Under the pieces are notes generated by a model, which did not search any database, was not told the DNA's origin, and saw nothing but the letters and a program-made list of their open reading frames with translations. From assembly GCA_009781925.1 (NCBI GenBank), contig WQUU01000172.1:1-11311 (forward strand): DNA of 11,311 bases, in the 5' to 3' direction. How positions within the stretch are numbered: the first letter of the stretch is position 1; every line of letters starts with the position of its first letter. This document shows positions 1-7,048 of this stretch, in pieces. Origin of the DNA: Bacillota bacterium (GTDB lineage: Bacteria; Bacillota; Clostridia; Oscillospirales; Oscillospiraceae). Both the position numbers and the translations under genes were made by a program.

Positions 1-665
1 CCCACGAACTGCGCACGCCGATCACCAGCATCCGCGGCTACGCCGAGACCATGCAGGATCAGGCGGGGCTGCCACCGGAAACCCAAAAGGAGTTTCTGGG
101 CGTCATTGTGAACGAGAGCGACCGTATGACAAAGATCGTTCAGGATCTCCTGACCCTCTCAAAATTTGACGCCGGCACCGGCGGCTTCAGTTTCGCGTAT
201 TTTTCTCCGGAAAAAGCGCTCATCTCCGTCTACAGCGCCATGATCCTGGAGGCGCAGCGCCACAAACACCTCTTCACGGTGGATATCCAGGAGCAGCTGC
301 CGGAGATCCGGGGCGACCGGGCGCGTCTGGAGCAGGTGTTTATGAATCTTATCTCCAACGCCATCAAATATACGCCGGACGGCGGGCATGTGCATCTCCT
401 GGCCCGGACGGCGGGAGAGGGCGTACAGATCACTGTCCAGGACGACGGCATAGGCATTCCGGAGGCGGATGTGCCCCATGTGTTTGAGCGCTTTTACCGG
501 GTGGATAAGGCCCGCTCCCGGGAGTCCGGGGGCACGGGGCTCGGCCTCTCCATCGCCAAGGAGATTGTGGAGCGCCACGGCGGAACGATTGCGATCACGA
601 GCGTTGTGAGGGAGGGCACCTCTATTACCCTGACCCTGCCGATCGGAGGGCCGGAGGATGTTTAA
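1..665 (+). CDS. walK: WalK-like sensor histidine kinase, C-terminal part (5' end outside window)
   Basis: This is the catalytic half of a membrane sensor histidine kinase that autophosphorylates and passes phosphate to a response regulator (WalR in the canonical system controlling cell-wall metabolism). The reading frame is open from base 3, and its first codon is the histidine of an H-box reading HELRTPITSIRGYAETM, so the sensor, HAMP and PAS regions lie upstream of the window. The ATPase domain is complete: N-box FMNLISNAIKYTPDGG, G1 box DDGIGIP, F-box FERFYRVD and G2 box GGTGLGLSIAKEI. Its stop codon overlaps the start of the next gene by 8 bases, so translation is probably coupled. The WalK assignment rests mainly on the yycH- and yycI-like genes that follow; the kinase domain alone could also be PhoR-like. 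Confidence 0.88.
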   Translation, partial: HELRTPITSIRGYAETMQDQAGLPPETQKEFLGVIVNESDRMTKIVQDLLTLSKFDAGTGGFSFAYFSPEKALISVYSAMILEAQRHKHLFTVDIQEQLPEIRGDRARLEQVFMNLISNAIKYTPDGGHVHLLARTAGEGVQITVQDDGIGIPEADVPHVFERFYRVDKARSRESGGTGLGLSIAKEIVERHGGTIAITSVVREGTSITLTLPIGGPEDV

Positions 666-699
666 ACGGAGTGACGCCCAATCGGAGGATCGGAGGATG
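645..699 (+). promoter_or_regulatory. Duplicated ribosome binding site and start codon of walH
   Basis: Bases 642-662 and 681-701 are a 21-base direct repeat with two mismatches, and each copy contains a Shine-Dalgarno sequence followed by ATG. GGAGGG at 645-650 lies 7 bases before ATG 658; GGAGG at 684-688 lies 8 bases before ATG 697. The copies are 39 bases apart, so both starts are in the same frame. Either start, or both, could be used. The first is coupled to the kinase stop codon. Confidence 0.7.
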
Positions 700-1998
700 T
701 TTTGGCGATTTTCAAAGCGGCGTCTGGAAATTGGGAAAAATATTCTTCTGGTTCTGCTTGCCGTCTCCGCGCTGTTCCTGGCCAGTGAGGCGGGGATATT
801 CGACCAATTGCTGGGCGCCGATCCCCGGGGAAGCATTGCCGGGGCGCCGTCTCCAACCCCGGAGTCCGGAAGCGATTCCGCGGCCGCCCTGCCCTTTGTC
901 ATGGCGGTCACACTGGAGGACGGTTCACAAATGGGCGAAAAATATGGGGCGCCGGAGACTCGGGCGCTCTATGAGCGATTCAAAACCCCGCTCGGGGAGG
1001 CCCTGGGCTCCGCCGGCGTTCCCAAAGAGGTCGCAGAAGACGCGTGGAGGGCGGCGCTCCTCGCGCCGGGCGTGTTCTTTGATTATCTCTATGGTCAGCC
1101 CTTGGCCGCCCTGGCCGGCTGGCTGGGCACACCGGTTCCGGACTGGGCCACAGGGGTCGGCGCCAGGCGAATCTGTATCTGCGCCGAGAGGGGAAATACC
1201 GCCCTCTATTATATCGGCGCGGAAGACGGGAAATTTTACCGCTGCGACACCAGCGCCTCCGCCCTCCAATTGGACGGGCTCCTCCCCAACGGCGCCGGTT
1301 TTGTTTTTGCGTCCCCCGGCTACAGCCATATCGATCCCTACACCCTGTTGACCGGCAAAACGCCGGGCCTTGCGGACACGCCGGGCCTCCCGGCTCTGGA
1401 GGGAAAAAATCCCGTCGGGGACAGCGTCGCGGTGGCGGATGTTTTAACCGCCTTTAAACTCAACAGTTATGTGGCCGCTCCGCTTACAGAGACGGACGGC
1501 ACGACTTCCTATGTGGAGGGCCTGCGGACGCTGAACCTGTCTCCGGATGGAACTTTGACATACCAGGGAGACGGGGAGGCCTTTCGCCTCCAAGGCGATC
1601 AGAGTTTAAGCGCGATGGTACAGGCGGCCTTCGATTTTGTCTCCCGGAGCGCGGGCAAATGGGCTGGCGTCGCGACGCTTCAACTCAGTGGATATGCGCC
1701 GGGCACAGCTGCGGGGCAGGATGTATTTCATTTTGACTATGTCTATGGCGGCGTCCCTATCGCCACCGGAACGGGCAGCGCCGTGACTGTGACCATCGAG
1801 AACGGGGCCATTACCAAGGCGCAGATGCGTGTGCGCTCTTACAGCCTGCCGGGCGCAGAGCCGCTGCATCCCCCCCTGACGGAGCTCCAGGAGCTGGCCG
1901 TGATCGAGGCCCAGGGCGGCGGAGAGCCCGTTCTGGTTTACGCGGATCACGGCTCGGATGTGGCGGTGACTTGGTATAAAGAGGTGCCCAATGGATAG
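658..1998 (+). CDS. walH: YycH-like regulator of the WalK kinase (WalH)
   Basis: Probable single-pass membrane protein of 446 residues, close to the length of Bacillus YycH (about 455). In the known system YycH and YycI bind WalK through their membrane helices and modulate it. A short basic N-terminus is followed by a hydrophobic helix at about residues 28-46 (KNILLVLLAVSALFLASEA), and the remaining roughly 400 residues should be extracytoplasmic. A Ser/Pro/Gly-rich linker (about residues 56-80) precedes the folded part. Sequence resemblance to the family is weak, so the call leans on topology, length and position between the kinase and the walI-like gene. The first start (658) overlaps the kinase stop by 8 bases. 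A second in-frame ATG at 697 has an equally good ribosome binding site and would give a 433-residue protein without the 13-residue charged leader. Confidence 0.75.
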   Translation: MFKRSDAQSEDRRMFWRFSKRRLEIGKNILLVLLAVSALFLASEAGIFDQLLGADPRGSIAGAPSPTPESGSDSAAALPFVMAVTLEDGSQMGEKYGAPETRALYERFKTPLGEALGSAGVPKEVAEDAWRAALLAPGVFFDYLYGQPLAALAGWLGTPVPDWATGVGARRICICAERGNTALYYIGAEDGKFYRCDTSASALQLDGLLPNGAGFVFASPGYSHIDPYTLLTGKTPGLADTPGLPALEGKNPVGDSVAVADVLTAFKLNSYVAAPLTETDGTTSYVEGLRTLNLSPDGTLTYQGDGEAFRLQGDQSLSAMVQAAFDFVSRSAGKWAGVATLQLSGYAPGTAAGQDVFHFDYVYGGVPIATGTGSAVTVTIENGAITKAQMRVRSYSLPGAEPLHPPLTELQELAVIEAQGGGEPVLVYADHGSDVAVTWYKEVPNG

Positions 1999-2830
1999 TG
2001 CGCGGGTAAAAACCTTTTTCATCTTAATCCTGCTGCTTCTAAACGGTTTTCTCCTGGCGATGGTTCTCTCGGATCGGGCGCAGGCGAACCGGGCCGAGGC
2101 GAGCAAGCGCCAGGAGATGCAGAGCGTCCTGCAGGAGCGGGGGATTACCCTCAGCGACCCGGGAGCCCTGGATTTAAAACCGCTGCGGGTTCGGGAGCTC
2201 GGCCGCGACCTGAGGGCGGAAGCCGCCGCCATGCGCAGTCTGCTCGGTGCGGATACGGTGGGCAATCCCCAAGGGAGCGGAGTCGTCGTCAATTACAGCG
2301 GGAGCAAGGGCACGGCAAATTTCCATAATATAGGAAATTTTGGAATCTACTTTAAGGCGGGAAAGGCGCCAGACCAGGGCGATCTCCTGAAAACAGCCCA
2401 GGCCGTCATGGCGGAGCTCGGTCTCCAAATAGACCCGAGCTACGACCGGGGGACGAATGAGACCGGCGACCGGGTGGAATTCCGCCGTGCTCTGGACGGG
2501 CTGCCGGTGTATAATTATACCGTGAAGTTCACCCTCACCGGTGAAAAACTGGCTGTCAATTACGACGCAAGCAGCCTCGATACGGTGACGCCTGTGAGCG
2601 CCGCGCCGCAGCTCGATATCTGTACACTGCTTCTGCGCTTTCTGGACAACATCCGGAAACCCGGACAGGGCGGCCTTGTCTGTACCGAGATTTGCAGCGT
2701 CACGCAGGGCTATGTCATAAGCACGAATCTTGCGGGGCAAAGCGTGTTCAGTCCCACCCTCTGTGTGGAGACGGACACAGGGACGAAATACCTGGACTGT
2801 GTAACGGGGAACTTTTTGGGCCTCGGATGA
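1991..2830 (+). CDS. walI: YycI-like regulator of the WalK kinase (WalI)
   Basis: Single-pass membrane protein of 279 residues, essentially the length of Bacillus YycI (about 280). YycI acts with YycH at the membrane to control WalK activity. The first residues (MDSARVK) are followed by a hydrophobic helix at about residues 8-26 (TFFILILLLLNGFLLAMVL), then a charged helical stretch and an extracytoplasmic domain with alternating strand-like segments, as in the YycH/YycI fold. The start overlaps the walH stop by 8 bases, and an AGAGGTG ribosome binding site sits at 1980-1986. It is the last gene of the + strand operon, with a strong hairpin terminator shortly after the stop. N-terminal architecture, length and gene order together make this assignment fairly firm. 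Confidence 0.82.
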   Translation: MDSARVKTFFILILLLLNGFLLAMVLSDRAQANRAEASKRQEMQSVLQERGITLSDPGALDLKPLRVRELGRDLRAEAAAMRSLLGADTVGNPQGSGVVVNYSGSKGTANFHNIGNFGIYFKAGKAPDQGDLLKTAQAVMAELGLQIDPSYDRGTNETGDRVEFRRALDGLPVYNYTVKFTLTGEKLAVNYDASSLDTVTPVSAAPQLDICTLLLRFLDNIRKPGQGGLVCTEICSVTQGYVISTNLAGQSVFSPTLCVETDTGTKYLDCVTGNFLGLG

Positions 2831-2858
2831 CGATAAAAAGGTTGTAGAAAAACGCAAG

Positions 2859-2885
2859 AACGGGGCGTCCTCGACGCCCCGTTTT
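2859..2885 (+). terminator. Hairpin terminator between convergent genes, probably bidirectional
   Basis: A perfect 10-base-pair stem pairs ACGGGGCGTC (2860-2869) with GACGCCCCGT (2873-2882) around a CTC loop and is followed by a short T run. It lies 29 bases after the walI stop. Read on the opposite strand, the same stem is followed by a T-rich stretch with a run of five Ts, and it lies about 20 bases beyond the stop of the convergent HTH gene. It can therefore serve both transcripts. Confidence 0.85.
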
Positions 2886-2902
2886 GCTGCGACTCCGTTA
2901 TT

Positions 2903-3529
2903 TTATCCCAGCAAGATCGTGTATAATTTTTGCAGATCGGCGATGGCGCCTTCGGCACCGCAGGCCGCCTTGAGCCGGAGGGCGTGAATCAGAATCAAAA
3001 TGTCCTCGTCGCAGAGCTCCACACTGAGCTCAGGCGCGTCGTCTCCCTCTTCATTCTCATCCTCAAAGGCAAAAACTTCGATTTCGATTTCGGGGATGCA
3101 CGCGTCTTCCGGGGCGGGTTCCTCGGCTGGCTTCGCCTCTTCGGTTTCCGCCTCCTTCACGCGGCGGGCTCTGGGCGCGCGGCGGCGCTTTGGCTCCGGC
3201 TCCTGCACGAGGGCCCCGTAGCCGTGGGCCGTGAGGAAGCTGTTCAGGGCATCCTCGCTGAAGGCGCCCGGCTCGTCAGACTCGGCGCTGAGGTAGAAGG
3301 GACTGACATCCAGCACCTGCGCCAGCGCCAAAGCCAGCTTGGCGGAAATATGGCCGGTGTTGTAAACACGGTAGACGGTCGAAACCGCGCTGCCCGTGAG
3401 TTCGGTCACTTCTCTCTTCTGGGCGTTTTTTGCGGACTTCCAGACCGCCTCAACGCGCTGAGCGGTCTTCTCGCTGTCTGCGCTGATATTGGTCTGCTTG
3501 AGCTGGTTGATGAGCGTGTTATTTAGCAT
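2903..3529 (-). CDS. HTH DNA-binding regulator with acidic linker and small C-terminal module
   Basis: A 208-residue protein of unassigned family. Residues about 38-85 (KREVTELTGSAVSTVYRVYN, then a helix, then LDVSPFYL) look like an XRE-like helix-turn-helix domain, so it probably binds DNA. A basic patch, KRRRAPRARR (114-123), leads into a long Glu/Asp/Ala/Pro-rich linker (about 124-168). A compact final segment (about 169-208, SVELCDEDILILIHALRLKA and on) looks like a small folded module, possibly for dimerisation or partner binding. The start at 3529 is chosen because AAAGGAG (3537-3543) lies 7 bases upstream and the promoter lies further upstream; the open frame reaching 3607 would run through that promoter. 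The gene has its own promoter flanked by an inverted repeat, which suggests autoregulation. It is convergent with walI. Confidence 0.78.
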   Translation of the reverse strand: MLNNTLINQLKQTNISADSEKTAQRVEAVWKSAKNAQKREVTELTGSAVSTVYRVYNTGHISAKLALALAQVLDVSPFYLSAESDEPGAFSEDALNSFLTAHGYGALVQEPEPKRRRAPRARRVKEAETEEAKPAEEPAPEDACIPEIEIEVFAFEDENEEGDDAPELSVELCDEDILILIHALRLKAACGAEGAIADLQKLYTILLG

Positions 3530-3545
3530 TAGAATTCTCCTTTTG

Positions 3546-3657
3546 TGTTGTTTGTGCCGATAAAATGAATATGATTTTTCTATGACTTCCAATTCATGAT
3601 AGCACAATGTGGTGACTTTGTCTACAGAAAAAGATGAATTTTATCGCGGAAACAACA
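3546..3657. repeat. Interrupted inverted repeat centred on the HTH gene promoter, putative operator pair
   Basis: The left arm (3546-3566) reads TGTTGTTT, 4 bases, CGATAAAAT. The right arm (3638-3657) reads ATTTTATCG, 3 bases, AAACAACA, the reverse complement with the same two blocks. Seventeen block positions match perfectly in each arm. The centre of symmetry, near 3601, falls on the -10 box of the promoter between the arms. One arm lies upstream of the -35 box and the other in the 5' leader. This looks like a pair of binding sites for a regulator, plausibly the HTH protein itself; the binding role is inference. Confidence 0.68.
3596..3624 (-). promoter_or_regulatory. Sigma-A-type promoter of the HTH regulator gene
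   Basis: On the minus strand, TAGACA (3619-3624; one mismatch to TTGACA) is followed after exactly 17 bases by TATCAT (3596-3601; one mismatch to TATAAT). Transcription would start near 3589, leaving a leader of about 60 bases before the ATG at 3529. The surroundings are much more AT-rich than the genes on either side. Confidence 0.72.
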
Positions 3658-3720
3658 TAAAAGAATCAATAAAAGTGCAAAATGAGCGGCAGAATATAAA
3701 TTATATAATCAAAATTGCTA

Positions 3721-5448
3721 TCACTCCGCCAAACTCTGGGCGAAGGACACGTAGCGGTCGGCGTTTGCGTTACAGCTGACGCTGTCCGTACCGCGCGCCA
3801 GAATGTAAACTTTGATCTTCGGCTCCGTCCCGGAGGGGCGCACGATGAAAGACGCGCCGTCGCCCATCTCAAAGTAGAGCACATCCATGCCGGAAATCTC
3901 GGTCTGCTCCACGGCGGCGCCGTTTGCTGTGATCTGCCCAGTTAAGTAGTCCCGCAGGCGCAGGACGGGCTCGCCGCTAATTTCGGCGGGCGGATTCTCC
4001 CGCAGATCCTTCATGAGCGCCTGCATCTTTGCCAAACCGTCCATGCCCGGCATAATGAGATTCAGCGTGTGTTCCGCGAAATAGCCGTAAGTCTCAAACA
4101 AACTGTTCAGGGCGTCCAGCAGGGTCATACCCCGTTCGAAGTAATGGGCGGCCATCTCGGCCACCATCATGGAGGCGGTGACGGCGTCCTTGTCCCGGAC
4201 ATAGGAACCCATCATGTAGCCGTAGCTCTCCTCATAGGCCATGAGGTAGTTGTATGTGCCCCCGCGTTCGTATTCGCCCACCTTCTCCGCCATGAACTTG
4301 AAGCCGGTGAAGGTCTGATCCATATGCACGCCGCCGGCCTCGGCCACGACCCGGGCCATCTCCGTGGTGACAATCGTTTTGATGGCGGCGGGGTTTTTCG
4401 GCATGGTTCCGCGGCGTTTGCGCGCGCCGATGATATAGTGCAGCAGCAGGACACCCAGCTGGTTGCCGCTGATGCTGTGGTACTCCCCGTCCGCGCCCCG
4501 CACCATGGTGCCGATGCGATCGGAATCCGGATCCGTACCGATGATGAGGTCACTGTCCTCCTGTTTCGCCAGCGCAATGGCCAAAGCGAACCCCGCCGGT
4601 TCCTCGGGGTTGGGGCTCTTCACCGTGGGGAAGTCCCCGTCCGGGATCATCTGCTCCGGCACGGGGAACAGATGTTTGACGCCCAGGCGCCTCAGCGCCT
4701 CCGGCACCAGGACGCGCCCCGCGCCGTGGAAGGGGGTGTAGACGATTTTTAGCGTGTCCGCCATGCGGGTCACGGCGTCCCGGTCGATGGCCTGGCCCAA
4801 AACGTTTTCCAAAAAGGCCTCGTCCGTCTCGGCGCCGATAAAACTGACGTCTCCGTCTCTCAGGGCGGCGTCAAAGTCCTTTTTCACGATGCCGGTAAAG
4901 ACGTCGATCTGTTCCATCTGCGCGGCGACGGTGGCGGCGTGCTCGGGCGGGAGCTGAGCCCCGTCCGACCAGTAGACTTTGTAGCCGTTATACTCCTTGG
5001 GGTTGTGGCTGGAGGTGACATTCACGCCCGCCGTGGCGCCGTAGTGCCGGATGGCGAAGCTCAGCTCAGGCGTGGGGCGCATGGCGTCAAAAATTTTTGC
5101 CCGGACGCCGTTGCCGGCCATGACGCCGGCGACCAGGCGGGCAAACTCCTCGCTGTGGTGGCGGCAGTCATAGCAGATGACGACCCCCGCCGCGCAGGCG
5201 GCCTCGCCCTCGGCCTTGATGAGTTCGGCGAGCGCCTGAGTCGCGTGGCAAACCACAAAGCGGTTCATGCGCCGCAGACCCACAGCCATGACCCCACGCA
5301 ATCCCGCCGTGCCAAATTCCAGCGGCGCGAAAAAGCGGCTCTCGATCTCCGCATCGTCCCCGGCGATGGATAAGAGCTCCGCGCGTTCGTCCTCATTCAG
5401 CGCGGGACTGTTCAGCCAGCTGGCATAGGTCTCCTTATAGTTGCTCAT
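3721..5448 (-). CDS. Phosphoglucomutase/phosphomannomutase (alpha-D-phosphohexomutase family)
   Basis: Cytoplasmic enzyme of 575 residues, the normal length for the Firmicutes PgcA-type branch, interconverting hexose-1-phosphate and hexose-6-phosphate to feed glycolipid, teichoic acid or polysaccharide synthesis. All four family signatures are present: GTAGLRG (46-52); the phosphoserine loop TSSHNP with catalytic Ser147; the metal loop DPDSDR (306-311; the usual form is DPDADR); the sugar-binding EESYG (406-410); and the phosphate-binding RPSGTEPK (537-544). The start at ATG 5448 is supported by the homologous-looking N-terminus MSNYKETY and by AAGGAG at 5461-5466, although the 12-base spacing is long. 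It overlaps the preceding DUF2007-like gene by 14 bases, so the two are probably co-translated. No terminator hairpin is visible after its stop. Substrate preference (glucose or mannose) cannot be read from sequence. Confidence 0.93.
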   Translation of the reverse strand: MSNYKETYASWLNSPALNEDERAELLSIAGDDAEIESRFFAPLEFGTAGLRGVMAVGLRRMNRFVVCHATQALAELIKAEGEAACAAGVVICYDCRHHSEEFARLVAGVMAGNGVRAKIFDAMRPTPELSFAIRHYGATAGVNVTSSHNPKEYNGYKVYWSDGAQLPPEHAATVAAQMEQIDVFTGIVKKDFDAALRDGDVSFIGAETDEAFLENVLGQAIDRDAVTRMADTLKIVYTPFHGAGRVLVPEALRRLGVKHLFPVPEQMIPDGDFPTVKSPNPEEPAGFALAIALAKQEDSDLIIGTDPDSDRIGTMVRGADGEYHSISGNQLGVLLLHYIIGARKRRGTMPKNPAAIKTIVTTEMARVVAEAGGVHMDQTFTGFKFMAEKVGEYERGGTYNYLMAYEESYGYMMGSYVRDKDAVTASMMVAEMAAHYFERGMTLLDALNSLFETYGYFAEHTLNLIMPGMDGLAKMQALMKDLRENPPAEISGEPVLRLRDYLTGQITANGAAVEQTEISGMDVLYFEMGDGASFIVRPSGTEPKIKVYILARGTDSVSCNANADRYVSFAQSLAE

Positions 5449-5758
5449 TGTCTTGTGCGTCTCCTTCCGAATCTCCTTCCAATAATGCCCGGGCATCCGC
5501 CAGCAGGCTTTTTGGCACATAGATGTCCGCGCCCATGGCGGACATGCCGAGCACCACTTTGGCGCTGCTGCCGTACTGCCGCACGCAAGGGATGCCGAAG
5601 CTGTCCAGCATGCTGACGGTCAGCTCGTCGTCCATATCCACGCAGGAGCAGTGCGTCAGGAAGGCGGGGGCCTCCGGCTCCCCGTCCCCGCCCCTGGGCC
5701 AAGTTTCCAAAAGTTCACCGTACTCAAATTTGCCCCAGCTCAGATCGTTGTCGGACAA
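5435..5758 (-). CDS. DUF2007-like small protein (putative signal-transducing protein)
   Basis: A 107-residue protein of unknown function that resembles the DUF2007 family (putative prokaryotic signal-transducing protein). The typical family core is visible: a central helix followed by a GIPCVRQYG turn, a GADIYVPKSLL strand-loop, and a helix (LADARALLEG). The upstream half (TWPRGGDGEPEAPAFLTHCS) is less typical, with two closely spaced cysteines around residues 37-39. I prefer a TTG start at 5758, because GAGGGGTG (5765-5772) sits 6 bases before it. The alternative GTG at 5767 is inside that site and has no ribosome binding site of its own. The gene overlaps phosphoglucomutase by 14 bases. No promoter was seen in front of it, so it is probably read through from rlmH. 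Confidence 0.68.
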   Translation of the reverse strand: MSDNDLSWGKFEYGELLETWPRGGDGEPEAPAFLTHCSCVDMDDELTVSMLDSFGIPCVRQYGSSAKVVLGMSAMGADIYVPKSLLADARALLEGDSEGDAQDNEQL

Positions 5759-5784
5759 ATGAATCACCCCTCATTTCGCATTTT

Positions 5785-5850
5785 GTAGGGGCCGATGCCC
5801 ACATCGGCCCGCTTGCGGTGCGGCGGTGCGATGTGGGCATCGCGCCCTAC
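5785..5850. repeat. GTAG-headed REP-like doublet
   Basis: Two inverted copies of the same unit: 5785-5806 and the reverse complement of 5829-5850 match at 20 of 22 bases. Each unit starts with GTAGGG and folds into its own small hairpin with a four-base loop (GCCGATG/CATCGGC at 5791-5808; GCGATG/CATCGC at 5828-5843). The whole also folds as one long stem. It sits directly against the rlmH stop codon, whose last base falls in the repeat. A GTAG head before a hairpin is the hallmark of REP sequences mobilised by RAYT (TnpA-REP) transposases. It may also act as a transcription attenuator or mRNA stabiliser after rlmH. Confidence 0.75.
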
Positions 5851-6269
5851 TATTTGTGATATTTTCCGCCGCCGTTGATCATCGCGGCCCTATAGAGCTG
5901 TTCCAGCAGCATCACCCGCGCCAGATGGTGCGGAAAGGTCATCCGCGACATGGACAGCTTCAGATCCGCCGCCCGCTTGACGCCCTCGTCCAATCCATCC
6001 GACCCGCCGATGACGAAACAAAACTTTGACACGCCGCGCGCAGCCAGATTGCCAATTTTCGCCGCCAGCGCCTCGCTGGACAACATGTCCCCCTCGACGC
6101 ACAGCGCCAGGATGTAACTGTCCTTCGGCAGCGTCACAGGGCTGCGTTCCGGCAGCTCTGTGATCTCCAATCGGTAAGAGGGCCCCAGACGTTTGACGTA
6201 TTCCGCGGCCGCTGCGATGTAGTGCGGCTCTTTCAGTTTTCCGATACAGATTATTTTGACGCTGAGCAT
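5850..6269 (-). CDS. rlmH: RlmH, 23S rRNA pseudouridine-1915 N3-methyltransferase (short form)
   Basis: SPOUT-class methyltransferase that uses S-adenosylmethionine to methylate pseudouridine 1915 in helix 69 of 23S rRNA on assembled 70S ribosomes. Family marks are clear: the N-terminal strand VKIICIGKLKE, the knot loop FVIGGSDGLDE that binds the cofactor, FPHHLARVMLLEQLYRA, and the characteristic C-terminus ending KYHK. At 139 residues it is shorter than the usual 155-159. The gap lies after ELPE (about residue 41), where most homologues carry an extra charged helical segment of roughly 18 residues; the catalytic core is intact. The start overlaps the walJ stop by 19 bases and has only a weak ribosome binding site, consistent with translational coupling to walJ. 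Confidence 0.93.
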   Translation of the reverse strand: MLSVKIICIGKLKEPHYIAAAAEYVKRLGPSYRLEITELPERSPVTLPKDSYILALCVEGDMLSSEALAAKIGNLAARGVSKFCFVIGGSDGLDEGVKRAADLKLSMSRMTFPHHLARVMLLEQLYRAAMINGGGKYHK

Positions 6270-7042
6270 ATCGTGTGAAACCCGTCCCTCGGCGCTATGT
6301 ATACTTTACAACTTCGCACCGCCTCGTCCTCCGAGGCCGCGAGCCGCTCGGTGACCGCCCGCAGAGCCAGCTCCGGCGTGTTGTTGTGCTCCGAAAGGTG
6401 GGCCAAGACCAGCTCTGCCGCACCGCTTTTCGCCAATTCCTCCGCCAAAACCGCGCCGAGCCGATTGGACAGGTGCCCCACATCCGAGGCGATGCGCTTT
6501 TTTAGATAGGCTGGGTATGGGCCATAGCGGAGCATGTCCGTGTCGTGGTTGCACTCGATGACGGCGGCCCGGACGCCCCGCAGGGCCTCCAGCACTTCGT
6601 CCGTCACGTGGCCCAGGTCTGTACAATAACCCAGGCTGTCCGTTCCGCAGGCGAGGCGGTAACCCACGCTGCCCGCCGCGTCATGGGGCGTCCGGAAGGC
6701 CAAAGCCTCCACCCCGCAAATAGAAAAGCGCTCTCCGGGGAATACTTCGAAAAGCAGTTCCTGCGGAATTGCGCAGGTTTTGTGTAAATATGCGCAGACC
6801 GCCCCCGGCGCGTAAACGGGGACACGCGTTTGCCGGACAAAGACCGGCAGACCGCTGATGTGGTCGCTGTGCTCGTGGGTGATCAAAATACCGCGCAGGG
6901 ACGCTGGGCTGAGTCTCAAAGTATTTAATGCGACGGAGATCCGTTTACAGGTGAGCCCGGCATCAATGAGCAGAGCGCCTGTCTCCGTCTCCAGCAGGGC
7001 GCAATTCCCCGAGGAGCCGGAGGCGATGGTGGTCAGTCGCAT
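6251..7042 (-). CDS. walJ: WalJ/YycJ-like metallo-beta-lactamase-fold hydrolase
   Basis: A 263-residue metal-dependent hydrolase of the YycJ/WalJ group. In Bacillus and its relatives walJ closes the wal operon and has been linked to DNA repair and cell-wall phenotypes; WalJ is a predicted 5' exonuclease-type enzyme. The N-terminus MRLTTIASGSSGNC is typical of the group. The zinc-binding HEHSDH motif is at residues 56-61, with downstream metal ligands likely in FRTPHDAAGS, CTDLGHV (TDLGH) and ECNHD. The gene starts only 6 bases after the murA stop and overlaps rlmH by 19 bases, so the three are co-transcribed. Here the gene is on the opposite strand from walK-walH-walI, about 3.4 kb beyond their terminator. 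Confidence 0.88.
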   Translation of the reverse strand: MRLTTIASGSSGNCALLETETGALLIDAGLTCKRISVALNTLRLSPASLRGILITHEHSDHISGLPVFVRQTRVPVYAPGAVCAYLHKTCAIPQELLFEVFPGERFSICGVEALAFRTPHDAAGSVGYRLACGTDSLGYCTDLGHVTDEVLEALRGVRAAVIECNHDTDMLRYGPYPAYLKKRIASDVGHLSNRLGAVLAEELAKSGAAELVLAHLSEHNNTPELALRAVTERLAASEDEAVRSCKVYIAPRDGFHTICSASK

Positions 7043-7048
7043 TGAGGC

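Noticed and set aside
159..911. Antisense open frame across walK and walH
   Set aside because: Arg/Ala/Pro-rich shadow sequence spanning two well-supported genes; no domain signal.
3530..3607. Upstream extension of the HTH gene (26 more codons to ATG 3607)
   Set aside because: It would place the promoter's -10 box and the start of transcription inside the coding region; the ATG at 3529 has a strong ribosome site.
3541..3662. The inverted repeat as a 112-base miniature transposable element
   Set aside because: No target-site duplication is visible at the ends and the arms embrace a working-looking promoter; a paired operator explains it better, though a genome-wide search could revive this idea.
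3661..3720. Possible terminator after the phosphoglucomutase gene
   Set aside because: The stretch is AT-rich but no stem-loop of useful size could be found, so read-through toward the HTH gene cannot be excluded.
4069..4752. Plus-strand open frame inside the phosphomutase gene
   Set aside because: His/Gly/Val-rich mirror translation of a gene with all catalytic motifs intact on the other strand.
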